DNA of 64,000 nt from NCBI RefSeq assembly GCF_003987135.1, contig NZ_PIPJ01000002.1, forward strand, positions 186,001 through 250,000, written 5' to 3'. Below are positions 1-9,837 of this stretch, in pieces. A program made the translations under genes and the position numbers. Below the pieces are notes generated by a model, which worked only from the letters and a program-made list of their open reading frames with translations, had not been told where the DNA came from and searched no databases. Within the stretch, counting starts at the first letter, position 1. Each line of letters opens with the position of its first letter. This DNA is from Aliidiomarina iranensis. GTDB taxonomy: Bacteria; Pseudomonadota; Gammaproteobacteria; Enterobacterales; Alteromonadaceae.

Positions 1-806
1 CTTTAGCGCCGCAATTAACGGTAATTGCGCCATGGCGTGAGTGGTCAATGCGCTCGCGCCAAGAGCTACTTAATTACTTGGCCGAGCGGAATATTAAAAC
101 TTCCGCTTCAGCGACCAAGATATACAGCCGTGATGCGAATTTATGGCACATTTCCCATGAGGGCGGTGAGTTAGAGGATCCATGGGAACAACCAACCGAT
201 GGCGTTTGGACATTGAGCAATTCACCCCAACAGGCGCCCGATCAGCAAGAGGTACTGGAGCTAGAATTTTCTCAAGGTGTATTAACTCATCTGAATGGCC
301 AAGCACTGAAGCAAACCGAAGCGTTAGTAATGCTAAACAAAATCGGTGCAGAGCACGGTGTAGGGCGGATTGATATTGTAGAAAACCGCTTGGTAGGCAT
401 GAAATCACGAGGTTGTTATGAAACACCCGGTGGTACTATTTGGTACCAAGGTCTTCGTGCACTTGAAGAGTTGGTGCATGATCGTCCGTGTCAACGCTTG
501 CGCCATGATCTTGGCCAACGGTTAAGTGATGTACTTTATGATGGTCAGTGGTTTACGCCCGTGCGCGAGGCGTTAGTTGCAGCCGTAAGTGCGCTAGCCA
601 CGAAACTTACCGGTACGGTGCGAATTGCGTTATACAAAGGTAACGTTACGGTAATCGGCCGAAAATCACCGTTGAGTTTATATTCTGAAGCATTCGCCAC
701 CTTTGAAGAAGATGAAGTGTACCAGCAGAGCGATGCCGAAGGCTTTATTCGCTTATTCAGCCTAGCAAGCCGTATTCGTGCACTTAAACAAGGAGGCATG
801 GCATGA
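1..806 (+). CDS. argG: Argininosuccinate synthase, C-terminal part (5' end outside the window)
   Basis: Joins citrulline and aspartate with ATP to make argininosuccinate, the seventh step of arginine synthesis, in the cytoplasm. The reading frame is already open at base 3 and encodes the family's APWREW and SRQELL motifs, so the listed start is only the window edge; about 267 residues of the C-terminal catalytic/oligomerisation domain are present. Other family landmarks are the stretches around [15 protein letters not shown] and YETPGGT. The stop overlaps the start of argH as ATGA, which indicates translational coupling, and an AGGAGG just before it serves argH. Nothing looks broken; the nucleotide-binding half is simply not visible. 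Confidence 0.96.
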   Translation, partial: LAPQLTVIAPWREWSMRSRQELLNYLAERNIKTSASATKIYSRDANLWHISHEGGELEDPWEQPTDGVWTLSNSPQQAPDQQEVLELEFSQGVLTHLNGQALKQTEALVMLNKIGAEHGVGRIDIVENRLVGMKSRGCYETPGGTIWYQGLRALEELVHDRPCQRLRHDLGQRLSDVLYDGQWFTPVREALVAAVSALATKLTGTVRIALYKGNVTVIGRKSPLSLYSEAFATFEEDEVYQQSDAEGFIRLFSLASRIRALKQGGMA

Positions 807-2644
807 GTATGTGGGGAGGCCGCTTTGAGCAGGGGAGTGCGGCAGAGTTTTGTGAGTTTAATGATTCACTGAAATTCGATTACGTGCTGGCGCCTTTTGA
901 TATTCAAGCAAGTAAAGCGTGGGTAAATGCATTAACCGAGCAAGCGTTGCTGACTAGCGAAGAGCAAAAGCAACTGCAGGACGGTTTAGCTGAGTTAGCT
1001 GCGGAAATACAAGTTAATCCTAAGTTGCCGCTTAGTAGCAATGCCGAAGATATTCACAGCTGGGTGGAAGAGGCGCTGCAAGATCGTTTAGGGAATGTAG
1101 CAAGGAAATTACATACGGGCCGATCCCGAAACGATCTTGTTGCTACCGATCTGCGCCTTTGGGCGATCGCTAAAGCCCATGTGATGGGTGAACAGATCGC
1201 TGCAACGATCGAAGCATTGATCGCTTTTGCGGAGCGCTATGAATTCAGTGTGATGCCAGGCTACACTCATTTGCAGCGGGCACAGCCGGTATTAGTATCA
1301 CATTGGGCGTTAGCCTATGTGGAAATGCTAGAGCGAGATTTGGATCGTTTAAAACAAGCTCGAGATCGTTTATCTACGCTACCTTTGGGTTGCGGAGCGC
1401 TCGCGGGATCTGGAATTGCGGTAAATCGATCATTGTTAGCAAAAGAACTAGGCTTTAATGATCTTTGCCGGAATAGTTTAGATGCGGTATCTGATCGTGA
1501 TTTTGTAATTGAGTTACTATCTATTGCAAGCTTGGGGATGGTTCATTTATCCAGGCTTTCGGAAGATCTTGTTTTCTATTGTTCGGGTGAGGCAGGTTTC
1601 TTTCTGTTGGGCGATGCAATTTCCAGTGGTTCATCGTTAATGCCACAGAAGAAGAACCCAGATGTATTTGAGTTAATTCGGGGGAAAACGGGACGCGTTA
1701 GCGGGCATTTGCAGGCCATGTTAATGACAGTGAAAGGGTTACCCCTGGCTTACAACAAGGACATGCAGGAAGATAAGGAAGGCTTCTTTGATGCGCTCCA
1801 GCAATGGCAACAATGCCTTGCCATCATGGCGTATGCATTGCCGCATCTAACGGTTGATGAAGCACTTGCACAGAAATCGGCTGAACTGGGCTACAGCAAT
1901 GCTACTGATTTAGCTGATTACTTGGTGGGTAAAGGCATTGCGTTTCGTGATGCTCACGAGATTAGCGGCAAGCTTGTACTCACAGCGCTGCGAAAAAAAG
2001 TGCCACTTGAGCAGTTGAGCCTAGCGGAATTACAAAAAGAAGTTCCAGAAATTGCGGACGATGTGTTTGCAGCTCTTGCTTTACGCGCAGGTATGGATCG
2101 CCGCTGTGCACTCGGTGGTACCGCGCCAAAGCAGGTGCATGGTGCTTTACGCAGGGCGCGCCAGCGCTTGCAAGCACAAGTGGCATCGCTAACCCATATT
2201 CGCCAAGCAAAATTGAGTGATGTACCCAAAATAGCGGAACTCATTCGTTATTGGGCGGGAAAGGGCGAGCACTTACCACGGCAAGAACAAGATATTATGC
2301 AAGCGATTCATCAATTTGCCGTAGCAGAAATCGATGGTGAATTAGTAGGTTGTGGCGCGCTTTATGTTTACGGCACAGGTTTAGCCGAGATTCGTAGCCT
2401 TGGTTTGAAAGAAGGGCTGCAAGGCAAAGGGTTAGGTGTTGAAATTGTGCAGTGTTTGCTCGATCAGGCGCGTACCTTAGGGATTGGCCGAGTGATCGCG
2501 TTAACTCGAGCGCCTGCTTTCTTCGCTAAAATCGGTTTTTCTATCGCCGATAAAAGCCGTTGGCCGGAAAAAGTAATGAAGGATTGCGAGTTTTGCCCTC
2601 GCAAGCATGCGTGCGATGAAACAGGGTTAGAAATTCACTTGTAG
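803..2644 (+). CDS. argH: Argininosuccinate lyase fused to an N-acetylglutamate synthase-type GNAT domain
   Basis: Residues 1 to about 460 are argininosuccinate lyase, which splits argininosuccinate into arginine and fumarate. They carry the fumarase/lyase signature [12 protein letters not shown] with the methionine at residue 280. After a short linker, residues from about 468 to 613 form a GNAT [17 protein letters not shown] domain (start [10 protein letters not shown], acetyl-CoA loop near [18 protein letters not shown] toward the end), like the C-terminal domain of ArgA. E. coli ArgH is about 457 residues, so the extra 150 are a genuine fusion with no stop or frameshift between. Such argH(A) fusions are known from Moritella and other Alteromonadales; they put the first and last steps of arginine synthesis on one chain. 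An AGGAGG lies 6 bases before the ATG, and the start overlaps argG. Confidence 0.95.
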   Translation: MSMWGGRFEQGSAAEFCEFNDSLKFDYVLAPFDIQASKAWVNALTEQALLTSEEQKQLQDGLAELAAEIQVNPKLPLSSNAEDIHSWVEEALQDRLGNVARKLHTGRSRNDLVATDLRLWAIAKAHVMGEQIAATIEALIAFAERYEFSVMPGYTHLQRAQPVLVSHWALAYVEMLERDLDRLKQARDRLSTLPLGCGALAGSGIAVNRSLLAKELGFNDLCRNSLDAVSDRDFVIELLSIASLGMVHLSRLSEDLVFYCSGEAGFFLLGDAISSGSSLMPQKKNPDVFELIRGKTGRVSGHLQAMLMTVKGLPLAYNKDMQEDKEGFFDALQQWQQCLAIMAYALPHLTVDEALAQKSAELGYSNATDLADYLVGKGIAFRDAHEISGKLVLTALRKKVPLEQLSLAELQKEVPEIADDVFAALALRAGMDRRCALGGTAPKQVHGALRRARQRLQAQVASLTHIRQAKLSDVPKIAELIRYWAGKGEHLPRQEQDIMQAIHQFAVAEIDGELVGCGALYVYGTGLAEIRSLGLKEGLQGKGLGVEIVQCLLDQARTLGIGRVIALTRAPAFFAKIGFSIADKSRWPEKVMKDCEFCPRKHACDETGLEIHL

Positions 2645-2651
2645 CTCATAA

Positions 2652-2682
2652 AAAACGCCACATTCAACGAATGTGGCGTTTT
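2652..2682. terminator. Bidirectional terminator between argH and asnS
   Basis: A perfect 14-bp stem (AAAACGCCACATTC and its complement) closes on a 3-base loop AAC. The arms have A runs on the left and T runs on the right, so the hairpin can stop transcription from both convergent genes. Confidence 0.9.
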
Positions 2683-2722
2683 GTAATTGCTTAATTCTAT
2701 TTATAAACGATTAATCCGTATT

Positions 2723-4123
2723 TTAGAATTCTGCGTTATTCGGGCTCCGTGGGAATGGAATAACATCGCGAATGTTTTGCACACCAGTAACATACGCAAC
2801 TAAACGCTCAAAACCAAGGCCAAAGCCAGCATGTGGCACAGTGCCATAGCGGCGTAAATCGCGGTACCAACTGTATTCTTCTTTTGGTAAGTTCATCTCA
2901 TCGAGGCGCTGGTCTAATAAATCCAGGCGCTCTTCCCGAGCACTGCCACCGATAATTTCACCAATGCCCGGTGCAAGCACATCAAGTGCAGCTACGGTTT
3001 TACCATCATCGTTCTGGCGCATGTAAAACGCTTTAATATCCCGCGGATAGTTTTTCAAAATAACCGGTGCACCCACATGCTCTTCGGCGAGATAACGCTC
3101 GTGCTCCGATTGTAAATCAGTGCCCCAAGAAACTGGATAAGTAAATTCTTTGCCGCAATTTTGCAGAATTTCCACCGCATCGGTGTAATCCATGTGCACA
3201 AAATCATTAGCGATAACGTGCTCAAGGCGGCTGATAGCTTCCTTATCGATACGTTCTGCGAAGAATGCCATATCATCAGCACGTTCTTCCAAAACTGCTT
3301 TAAACACGTACTTGAGCATGTCCTCCGCAAGTTTAGCTACATCTTCTAAATCAGCAAAAGCAACTTCCGGTTCAATCATCCAAAATTCTGCGAGGTGCCT
3401 ACTTGTGTTCGAGTTTTCCGCTCGAAAGGTAGGGCCAAAGGTATATACCTTAGATAAGGCACAGGCGTAAGTTTCAACGTTGAGCTGGCCGGATACGGTG
3501 AGGAATGCCTCTTTACCAAAAAAATCTTCCTTGTAATCTACTTTGCCTTGCTCGGTAAGTGGAAGATTTGTCATATCAAGCGTTGATACGCGGAATAATT
3601 CTCCCGCACCTTCGGCATCACTCGTAGTAATGATTGGCGTACTAATCCAATAAAAGCTACGTTCATGGAAGAAGCGATGTACCGCTTGTGCTAAGCAATG
3701 GCGTACTCGTGTTACGGCACCTGAGATATTCGTGCGTGGGCGTAAGTGCGCAAACTCACGTAAATACTCCATGCTATGGCGTTTCGGCGCCATTGGATAA
3801 GTATCAGGATCTTCAACCCAACCTACAACTTTCACATCGGTAGCTTGTAACTCGAACGCTTGGCCTTTACCTGCTGATTCCGCTACGGCTCCGGTGATGA
3901 TAACCGAACAACCTGTGGTGAGTTTAACAACTTCGCTTTGGTAATTATTGAGTTCATTTGGCACCACCGCTTGCACAGTATCAAAGCACGAACCGTCGTG
4001 AACATTGATAAAGGAAATACCGGCTTTGGAATCACGGCGGGTTCGAACCCAACCACGAACCGATACGGTTTCGCCAACGGCAAACTGGCCACCTAGAACA
4101 TCTTTAATTACCGCGTTAGTCAT
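2723..4123 (-). CDS. asnS: Asparaginyl-tRNA synthetase
   Basis: Charges tRNA-Asn with asparagine; class IIb aminoacyl-tRNA synthetase of the cytoplasm. The 466 residues begin with the OB-fold anticodon-binding domain ([14 protein letters not shown]) followed by the class II catalytic core (motif 2 around [11 protein letters not shown], motif 3 GFGLGFERL near the C-terminus) and match the E. coli protein end to end. I chose the ATG at 4123 (MTNAVIKD). An upstream in-frame start would add nine residues not seen in the family, while CGGAGA lies about 10 bases before 4123. It is transcribed toward argH and shares a terminator with it. bioA lies upstream on the same strand, with a hairpin between them. 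Confidence 0.97.
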   Translation of the reverse strand: MTNAVIKDVLGGQFAVGETVSVRGWVRTRRDSKAGISFINVHDGSCFDTVQAVVPNELNNYQSEVVKLTTGCSVIITGAVAESAGKGQAFELQATDVKVVGWVEDPDTYPMAPKRHSMEYLREFAHLRPRTNISGAVTRVRHCLAQAVHRFFHERSFYWISTPIITTSDAEGAGELFRVSTLDMTNLPLTEQGKVDYKEDFFGKEAFLTVSGQLNVETYACALSKVYTFGPTFRAENSNTSRHLAEFWMIEPEVAFADLEDVAKLAEDMLKYVFKAVLEERADDMAFFAERIDKEAISRLEHVIANDFVHMDYTDAVEILQNCGKEFTYPVSWGTDLQSEHERYLAEEHVGAPVILKNYPRDIKAFYMRQNDDGKTVAALDVLAPGIGEIIGGSAREERLDLLDQRLDEMNLPKEEYSWYRDLRRYGTVPHAGFGLGFERLVAYVTGVQNIRDVIPFPRSPNNAEF

Positions 4124-4202
4124 TAACTTAATTCTCCGAAACGAGCACATAAATGAGTAATTTTTTCTTAGCCGTTTATGTTACTTTCTTGCGCCTGCTA
4201 GC

Positions 4203-4254
4203 GCAATGCAAACAAGGCCTTGTTTTCATTGTTTCTAGGCCGTGTTTGCAGTGC
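4203..4254. repeat. Imperfect hairpin between bioA and asnS
   Basis: Arms of 17 bases at 4203-4219 and 4238-4254 (core TGCAAACAAGGCC) pair with two mismatches around an 18-base loop. There is no T run after either arm, so it is not a classical terminator. It lies in the 5' leader of asnS and after the bioA stop; it could be a processing or attenuation structure. Confidence 0.5.
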
Positions 4255-4287
4255 TTGGTTTGGTATTTTAGCGCAGAGCCGAGATTG

Positions 4288-5571
4288 CTATTCAGCAGAA
4301 AGGCAATAGGCGCAAATCGCCTGTGTAAGTTTATGTAACTCTTCTGGGGAAATCACATAAGGCGGCATGATATATAAAAGCTTTCCAAATGGCCGTATCC
4401 ATACACCGGCAGCAACAAACTGTTTCTGTGCCGCAGCTACATCGATCGGCTCATGCATCTCAACAACCCCTATGGCACCAAAAACTCGTACATCGGCTAC
4501 TAAACTGCTTTGCAAGCAAGGCTTAAGCTCTGCTTGCAGCTGAGCCGATATAGCCGGAACTTGATATTGCCAATCGCCTTGAATGATTAAATCGAGGCTT
4601 GCACAAGCTACCGCACACGCCAAAGGGTTGCCCATAAACGTGGGCCCATGCATAAGGTTCCCGCCACCTGGTCCATTGCCAATAGTATCGGCAACATGGC
4701 GTGTGGTTATGGTGGCCGCTAGGGTCATGTAACCGCCGGTGAGTGCTTTACCAACACAGAGAATATCCGGGCTTATCTGCGCATGTTCACAGGCAAATAA
4801 TTTACCCGTGCGGCCAAAACCGGTGGCTATTTCATCGGCAATCAACAAAATATCGTATTCATCACAGAGTTCGCGGGCCTGACGCAGATATTCTGGATGG
4901 TAAAACCGCATTCCACCAGCGCCTTGCACGATAGGCTCAAGAATCAAGGCAGCGATTGATTCATGCTGTTCTTTGAAAATATTATGAAGTTCCTGAATAT
5001 CAGAATTGCACCATGTATCACCGGGTTTAATTTTCGGAGCCGATGCGAAAATGTGTTGAGGCAACACGCCGGTAAATAATTCGTGCATACCATTAACTGG
5101 ATCACACACCGACATCGCCGCAAAGGTATCACCATGATAACCCTGCCGAATAGTTGCTAGCTTATGCTTTTGAGCTTTCCCTCGGCTTACTTGAAACTGC
5201 AATGCCATTTTAATAGCAACTTCCACAGCAATTGAACCTGAATCGGCGAGAAATACCGCATCTAACGATTGTGGTGTTAGTGTTATTAAACGCTTGCAAA
5301 GCTCGATGGCGGGCCTGTGGGTGATTCCACCGAACATTACGTGCGCCATAGTATCAATTTGTTGATGGGCTGCGGCGTTCAGAGCCGGGTGGTTATAACC
5401 ATGAATAGCACTCCACCATGAAGACATGCCATCAACCAGCTGCTCGCCTGATTCTAAAAATAGATATACGCCATCGGCCCGTGTTACCCCGTATGTGGGT
5501 AAAGGCTTAGTAAGGGACGTATATGGATGCCAAATATGGTGCTTATCGAACTCAAAATCGCTTGCTTGCAT
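4288..5571 (-). CDS. bioA: Adenosylmethionine-8-amino-7-oxononanoate aminotransferase
   Basis: Transfers the amino group of S-adenosylmethionine to KAPA to give DAPA in biotin synthesis; PLP enzyme of the class III aminotransferase family. The 427 residues include the N-terminal IWHPYTS motif, GYHGDT, the [14 protein letters not shown] block and the PLP lysine, K275, in VGKALTGGY. The length matches E. coli BioA (429). It is divergent from bioB across a 115-bp control region with a BirA-like operator, the classical bio arrangement. Nothing is truncated. Confidence 0.97.
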   Translation of the reverse strand: MQASDFEFDKHHIWHPYTSLTKPLPTYGVTRADGVYLFLESGEQLVDGMSSWWSAIHGYNHPALNAAAHQQIDTMAHVMFGGITHRPAIELCKRLITLTPQSLDAVFLADSGSIAVEVAIKMALQFQVSRGKAQKHKLATIRQGYHGDTFAAMSVCDPVNGMHELFTGVLPQHIFASAPKIKPGDTWCNSDIQELHNIFKEQHESIAALILEPIVQGAGGMRFYHPEYLRQARELCDEYDILLIADEIATGFGRTGKLFACEHAQISPDILCVGKALTGGYMTLAATITTRHVADTIGNGPGGGNLMHGPTFMGNPLACAVACASLDLIIQGDWQYQVPAISAQLQAELKPCLQSSLVADVRVFGAIGVVEMHEPIDVAAAQKQFVAAGVWIRPFGKLLYIMPPYVISPEELHKLTQAICAYCLSAE

Positions 5572-5589
5572 AGATTATTTATTAACCGC

Positions 5590-5643
5590 TTGTAAATTTA
5601 TACACTTTCAATGTATTGACAGTGTACTGTTGCACGCTATGCT
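5590..5643 (+). promoter_or_regulatory. bioB promoter with BirA-like operator
   Basis: A sigma70-type promoter is visible: TTGACA at 5616-5621, a 16-base spacer and TATGCT at 5638-5643. Overlapping the -35 is a candidate BirA operator: TTGTAAATT at 5590-5598, 15 bases, then TATTGACAG at 5614-5622. The published consensus is TTGTAAACC, 14-16 bases, GGTTTACAA. The left half matches 7 of 9 and the right half only 5 of 9. The position, between divergent bioA and bioB, is where BirA represses in E. coli. The promoter is well supported; the operator is inferred. Confidence 0.6.
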
Positions 5644-5686
5644 AGTCGAGTTTTTCCAGCCCTCATTACAGCGAACCGAGCAACTT

Positions 5687-6793
5687 ATGAACCAAACTGA
5701 ACTCGAAAACCAACAACCAGCGAACGCTCCCGTACCCAAACAATGGCAACGTTCAGAAATTCAAGCGTTATTCGATTTGCCGTTAAACGATCTATTGTTT
5801 CAAGCGCAAAGCATTCATCGGCAACATTTCAATCCGAATGAAGTGCAAGTGAGTACTTTGCTATCGATTAAAACCGGTGCGTGCCCGGAGGATTGCAAAT
5901 ATTGTCCTCAGAGCGCCCGTTACGATACGGGGCTGGAAAAAGAGCAATTAATGGAAGTAGAGCGCGTATTAGAGCAGGCGAAAAGAGCGGCGAAAACAGG
6001 GGCTACTCGTTTCTGCATGGGGGCTGCATGGCGCGATCCAAAAGCTCGCGACATGGCGAAGATTAAAGCCATGGTGAAAGGCGTTCGCGATCTTGGCCTC
6101 GAAACTTGCATGACCTTGGGCATGCTCTCTGATGATCAAGCGGCGGCACTCGCAGAAGCGGGGTTAGATTATTACAATCATAATTTAGATACCTCACCGG
6201 AATATTATGGTGAAGTGATTACAACGCGGAGCTATCAAGATCGCTTAAACACCATAGCGAATGTACGAAAAGCCGGAATGAAAGTGTGTTCTGGCGGGAT
6301 CGTGGGCATGGGTGAGGAACAAAGCGATCGTATTGGTTTGCTACAACAATTAGCAAATCTACCACTTCCACCAGAATCGGTGCCTATTAATCAACTCGTG
6401 AAGGTTGCCGGTACACCTTTTGCATCGATTGACGATATGGATTCTTTTGAATTTGTGCGTTGCATCGCTGTAGCTCGTATTTTAATGCCAAAATCTCATG
6501 TTCGGCTTTCGGCGGGCCGGGAAACCATGAGCGACGAACTGCAAGCCATGTGTTTCTTTGCGGGGGCGAACTCAATTTTTTACGGTGAGAAGCTACTAAC
6601 CACAGCAAACCCGGTTGCTGAGGCTGACCAAAAGCTATTTGCACGCCTTGGATTAAAGCCAGAACAAAGAAAAGCGAAAAAGCCGCTGTACTATGATGCT
6701 GCAGCCAGCACAACCGCAACCGATAATACTGTGGTTGCTCCCTGTGGTGCTCGCATTCGTGCAGATGATAGTAAAAAAGAAGCGGCTGTTTAG
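5687..6793 (+). CDS. bioB: Biotin synthase
   Basis: Radical-SAM enzyme that inserts sulfur into dethiobiotin, the last step of biotin synthesis. The 4Fe-4S cluster motif CPEDCKYC places the cysteines at residues 66, 70 and 73, and the [13 protein letters not shown] and YYNHNLDTS motifs are typical. I used the ATG at 5687 (MNQTELEN, 368 residues). The frame stays open upstream, but that stretch is antisense to bioA and contains the promoter. The first ~30 residues are longer than in E. coli (346 total) and low in conservation. First gene of bioBFCD. Confidence 0.96.
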   Translation: MNQTELENQQPANAPVPKQWQRSEIQALFDLPLNDLLFQAQSIHRQHFNPNEVQVSTLLSIKTGACPEDCKYCPQSARYDTGLEKEQLMEVERVLEQAKRAAKTGATRFCMGAAWRDPKARDMAKIKAMVKGVRDLGLETCMTLGMLSDDQAAALAEAGLDYYNHNLDTSPEYYGEVITTRSYQDRLNTIANVRKAGMKVCSGGIVGMGEEQSDRIGLLQQLANLPLPPESVPINQLVKVAGTPFASIDDMDSFEFVRCIAVARILMPKSHVRLSAGRETMSDELQAMCFFAGANSIFYGEKLLTTANPVAEADQKLFARLGLKPEQRKAKKPLYYDAAASTTATDNTVVAPCGARIRADDSKKEAAV

Positions 6794-6826
6794 TTTCTTG
6801 AGCATATTGATTTGATGTGAGCTGGC

Positions 6827-8101
6827 ATGAACTTAGAGCAAACTCAAGCGGTGATAAATCGGGGCGAAACCCTCCGAAACAAACTTTCGGCGCAACTACA
6901 AAAACAAAGTAAACAGCAGTTGCGTCGTGTTTTAACACCGCAAAAGGGTAATTGTACGCGCGCGTATAATTTTTCCAGCAATGATTACTTGGGTTTGAGC
7001 CAGCACCCCAAGGTTATTGCTGCTTATCAGCGCGGCCTTTCGGAGTGGGGCGCCGGTGCCGGAGCTAGCCCACTAGTAACCGGTTATACTACTGCCCATC
7101 ACGAACTCAGTGAAGCCTTATCAGAGTGGTTCGGTGTAGAGCGAGTTCTGCTATTTAACAGCGGTTTTAGTGCCAACCAAGGTGTTCTGCAAGTACTAAC
7201 GAAAGCGGGCGTAACTGCGGTCATTGATAAGCTGTGTCATGCATCCATCTACGATGGCTTGGGCCATGGTTTCGGTGAGCGTATTCAGCGCTTTCGACAT
7301 AATGATTATGAAGATTTACAAAACAGAATAGAAAATCTACCCGGGAGCAATTGCCCTTTAATTGTTTCTGAGGGGGTATTTAGTATGGACGGCGATCGGC
7401 CTGATATCTTTGCATTAAGTGCCAATAAAGGCCGTGGTTTACTAATGCTCGATGATGCCCATGGCATTGGGCTTGCAAGCCCTCAAGCTAGCGCTAATGA
7501 ATTGGCAAGCGGAATAACCAGCAAAGGGTTGGCCAGAGGTGAGTGTGGTAAGGACAACCGAGGTGTTTTTGCCCATCCAAGTGCTCATGAAATTGATATA
7601 GTTACCGGAACCTTTGGCAAAGCCTTTGGTATCGCTGGCGCATTTGTAGCAACCGATCATCAAATTGCGGATAGCATTTTGCAAAATGCGCGGCACCTTA
7701 TTTACAGTACTGCCTTTGCACCCGCTCAAGCGATAGCGATTCATGCAAGTTTAGATATTTTACAAGAAAATAATCATCTCCAAACTGAATTACAAAACCG
7801 TATCGCTTACTTTCAATCTCTGGCTGCAAAATTAAAATTGCGCCTAATGCCTTCAAATACGCCGATTCAACCATTGCTGGTGGGGGATAATGCATTAGCA
7901 ATGCGGCTGGCCCAACTTCTTCGAGCCGAAGGCTTTCAATGCATTGCGATTCGGCCACCTACAGTGCCGAAGGGCACTGCGCGTATCCGTTTCACCCTAA
8001 GTTTGAATCAATCTCAAGAAGCACTTGAATATCTGTTTATTGCTCTTGATAGAATTCTAAATGCCGATCAGGAACTTGCCGATGCTTGCCAGTTACGATA
8101 A
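6827..8101 (+). CDS. bioF: 8-amino-7-oxononanoate synthase
   Basis: Condenses pimeloyl-ACP with alanine to KAPA; PLP enzyme of the alpha-oxoamine synthase family. Motifs: NFSSNDYLGLS near the N-terminus, GAGASPLVTGY, LLMLDDAHGIG, and the PLP lysine, K265, in TGTFGKAFG. At 424 residues it is about 40 longer than E. coli BioF. Much of the excess is an extra segment of roughly 30 residues between the DDAHGIG strand and the PLP lysine (around residues 220-255), which aligns to a much shorter loop in E. coli. It follows bioB by 33 bases, and its last 20 bases overlap bioC. Confidence 0.95.
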   Translation: MNLEQTQAVINRGETLRNKLSAQLQKQSKQQLRRVLTPQKGNCTRAYNFSSNDYLGLSQHPKVIAAYQRGLSEWGAGAGASPLVTGYTTAHHELSEALSEWFGVERVLLFNSGFSANQGVLQVLTKAGVTAVIDKLCHASIYDGLGHGFGERIQRFRHNDYEDLQNRIENLPGSNCPLIVSEGVFSMDGDRPDIFALSANKGRGLLMLDDAHGIGLASPQASANELASGITSKGLARGECGKDNRGVFAHPSAHEIDIVTGTFGKAFGIAGAFVATDHQIADSILQNARHLIYSTAFAPAQAIAIHASLDILQENNHLQTELQNRIAYFQSLAAKLKLRLMPSNTPIQPLLVGDNALAMRLAQLLRAEGFQCIAIRPPTVPKGTARIRFTLSLNQSQEALEYLFIALDRILNADQELADACQLR

Positions 8102-8915
8102 ACAAGCTGTTGCTCAGCGTTTTAGCTACTGTGCCGCTCGTTATAATAAGCTTGCTGATTTACAACAAATAAGCGCCAGCATTTTATTGGATATTACGGC
8201 AGCTTACGCTACTCAAACCACCTTACAACCCGTATCTCAATTGCTTGATTTAGGTTGTGGCCCCGGCAATCAAACTGCGGCATTGAAGCGGTTATCACAA
8301 CAGTATGTGGGGGTTGATATAGCGCGAGGCATGCTGGAAGAAGCGGTGAAGGTGAATGCGTTGGGGAGCAATTCGCCGGCGGAGCTATTTATCCAGGCCG
8401 ATATGGATAACTTACCCTTCGCTACTGCTCAGTTCGAGCTAATCTTTTCTAATTTAGCTATGCAATGGAGCAACTATCCTAAGCAGCTATTGGCCGACCT
8501 AAAGCGTATTTTGCAACCGGGTGGAACACTTGTTTTTTCAACTGTTCTTAATGATAGCCTACAACCCCTTGATGCCATACGAAAGCAACTCATGCAACAT
8601 GCAAGTATGAATTTAAACGAAAACGCTGGGGTAAATGCACAGCCGTATTTACGCGATTGGCGCAAATGGGCGGACGACACAAAGTTTACTTGCGTATACC
8701 AAGAGCAACGAAAAATAACGTTATGGTTTCATGATGTTGCCACGTTAATGCGCAGTGTTAGCGCGATAGGCGCTGATCAGCAAAGAGGTAAGCGGCAGAA
8801 AAAAATGGGGGCTCGCGAATATGCCGATATTTGCCGGGAATATGAACGCTTCCGTGCTTTTGAAGGCTTACCGCTAACCTATGAAATAGGCTACCTTGTG
8901 CTACGAAACGAATAA
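8082..8915 (+). CDS. bioC: Malonyl-ACP O[17 protein letters not shown]
   Basis: Methylates malonyl-ACP so that the fatty acid machinery can build the pimeloyl chain of biotin. A SAM-dependent class I [17 protein letters not shown] with the SAM motif LLDLGCGPGNQT near residue 54. The start at 8082 (MLASYDKQAVAQRF, 277 residues) aligns with E. coli BioC and has AGGA 8 bases upstream. The overlap with bioF implies coupling. No separate bioH/bioG-type esterase is seen in the window, so pimeloyl-ACP methyl ester hydrolysis must be encoded elsewhere. Confidence 0.93.
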   Translation: MLASYDKQAVAQRFSYCAARYNKLADLQQISASILLDITAAYATQTTLQPVSQLLDLGCGPGNQTAALKRLSQQYVGVDIARGMLEEAVKVNALGSNSPAELFIQADMDNLPFATAQFELIFSNLAMQWSNYPKQLLADLKRILQPGGTLVFSTVLNDSLQPLDAIRKQLMQHASMNLNENAGVNAQPYLRDWRKWADDTKFTCVYQEQRKITLWFHDVATLMRSVSAIGADQQRGKRQKKMGAREYADICREYERFRAFEGLPLTYEIGYLVLRNE

Positions 8916-8946
8916 AGATAGCTTGTAAAAGTAAGGCTGAAAATTC

Positions 8947-8985
8947 AAACTAAGAATGCAAACTAAGAATGCAAACTAAGAATGC
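8947..8985 (+). repeat. Three perfect 13-bp tandem repeats between bioC and bioD
   Basis: The unit AAACTAAGAATGC occurs three times without change (8947-8959, 8960-8972, 8973-8985) and decays into AAAGGTAGAATG. It fills part of the 128-bp gap that separates bioD from the tightly packed bioBFC. No coding sense is visible. Confidence 0.95.
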
Positions 8986-9043
8986 AAAGGTAGAATGTTT
9001 ACTAGACACTACACTGCCACAGAACACTTATTAGCAACGTGAA

Positions 9044-9796
9044 ATGAACATGCGCAAATTATTTATTACCGGCACTGATACCGATGTTGGAAAAACCGAA
9101 GTAGCTACGTTACTTTTAAAAGCAATGGCACAGGTAGGATTAGAAACTGCTGCCATGAAGCCTATTGCCGCGGGATGCGAAAATGGCCCAGATGGGCAAT
9201 TGTTGAATAGCGATGCTCTCAAGCTGCAGGCTGCGGCTACTTTACAACTCCCTTATGAGAAGGTAAATCCATTTGCCTTCGCTGAGCCAATCGCTCCACA
9301 TATCGCTGCAATGATGAGCCGCAGTTACAGTGAAAAGCCATCAGGTGAGCAATTCTTAGGCACAACCGGCTTAAATGTATCGCAGTTACTTAAACACTGG
9401 CAGAACCTAGCGGCACTGGATGCCGATGTACTCTTAACAGAAGGCGCGGGTGGGTGGCAATTGCCCATAAATGCACTGGAAGATATGCCCAGCTTTGTAC
9501 AGCGAGCAAATATGGATGTTGTGGTGGTAGTAGGCATGCGGCTTGGTTGCCTTAATCACGCGTTGTTAACGATTGCGGCGATTCAAGCCTTAGGGTTAAA
9601 AGTTGCCGGCTGGGTAGCAAACCAGGTAAGTTCAAACATCATGCCGTATTACAGCGAGAATATTGCCACGTTACGCTCGCGAATTAATGCACCACTATTG
9701 GCTGAGGTGCCATATTTTGCCGAAGCGCAGCGCGATGAAGCGCAACGTGAATGGCTACAAAAACAAAATTGGTTATCGCAGCTCGCGCTTGCTTAA
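9044..9796 (+). CDS. bioD: Dethiobiotin synthetase
   Basis: Closes the ureido ring of dethiobiotin from DAPA, CO2 and ATP. The N-terminal P-loop GTDTDVGKTE (about residues 8-17) and the TEGAGGW motif are diagnostic; 250 residues against 225 in E. coli. A second ATG two codons downstream is an equally possible start. It lies 128 bases after bioC, so it may be read from the bio operon or from its own promoter. Confidence 0.95.
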   Translation: MNMRKLFITGTDTDVGKTEVATLLLKAMAQVGLETAAMKPIAAGCENGPDGQLLNSDALKLQAAATLQLPYEKVNPFAFAEPIAPHIAAMMSRSYSEKPSGEQFLGTTGLNVSQLLKHWQNLAALDADVLLTEGAGGWQLPINALEDMPSFVQRANMDVVVVVGMRLGCLNHALLTIAAIQALGLKVAGWVANQVSSNIMPYYSENIATLRSRINAPLLAEVPYFAEAQRDEAQREWLQKQNWLSQLALA

Positions 9797-9837
9797 CTCG
9801 TAAGGGTAACGGCTACGCGCGAGCTACATTTGAGATT

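Noticed and set aside
4153-4338. Plus-strand frame in the asnS-bioA gap
   Set aside because: Overlaps the end of bioA in antisense, has no ribosome-binding site and no recognisable protein; the region is better explained by the hairpin leader.
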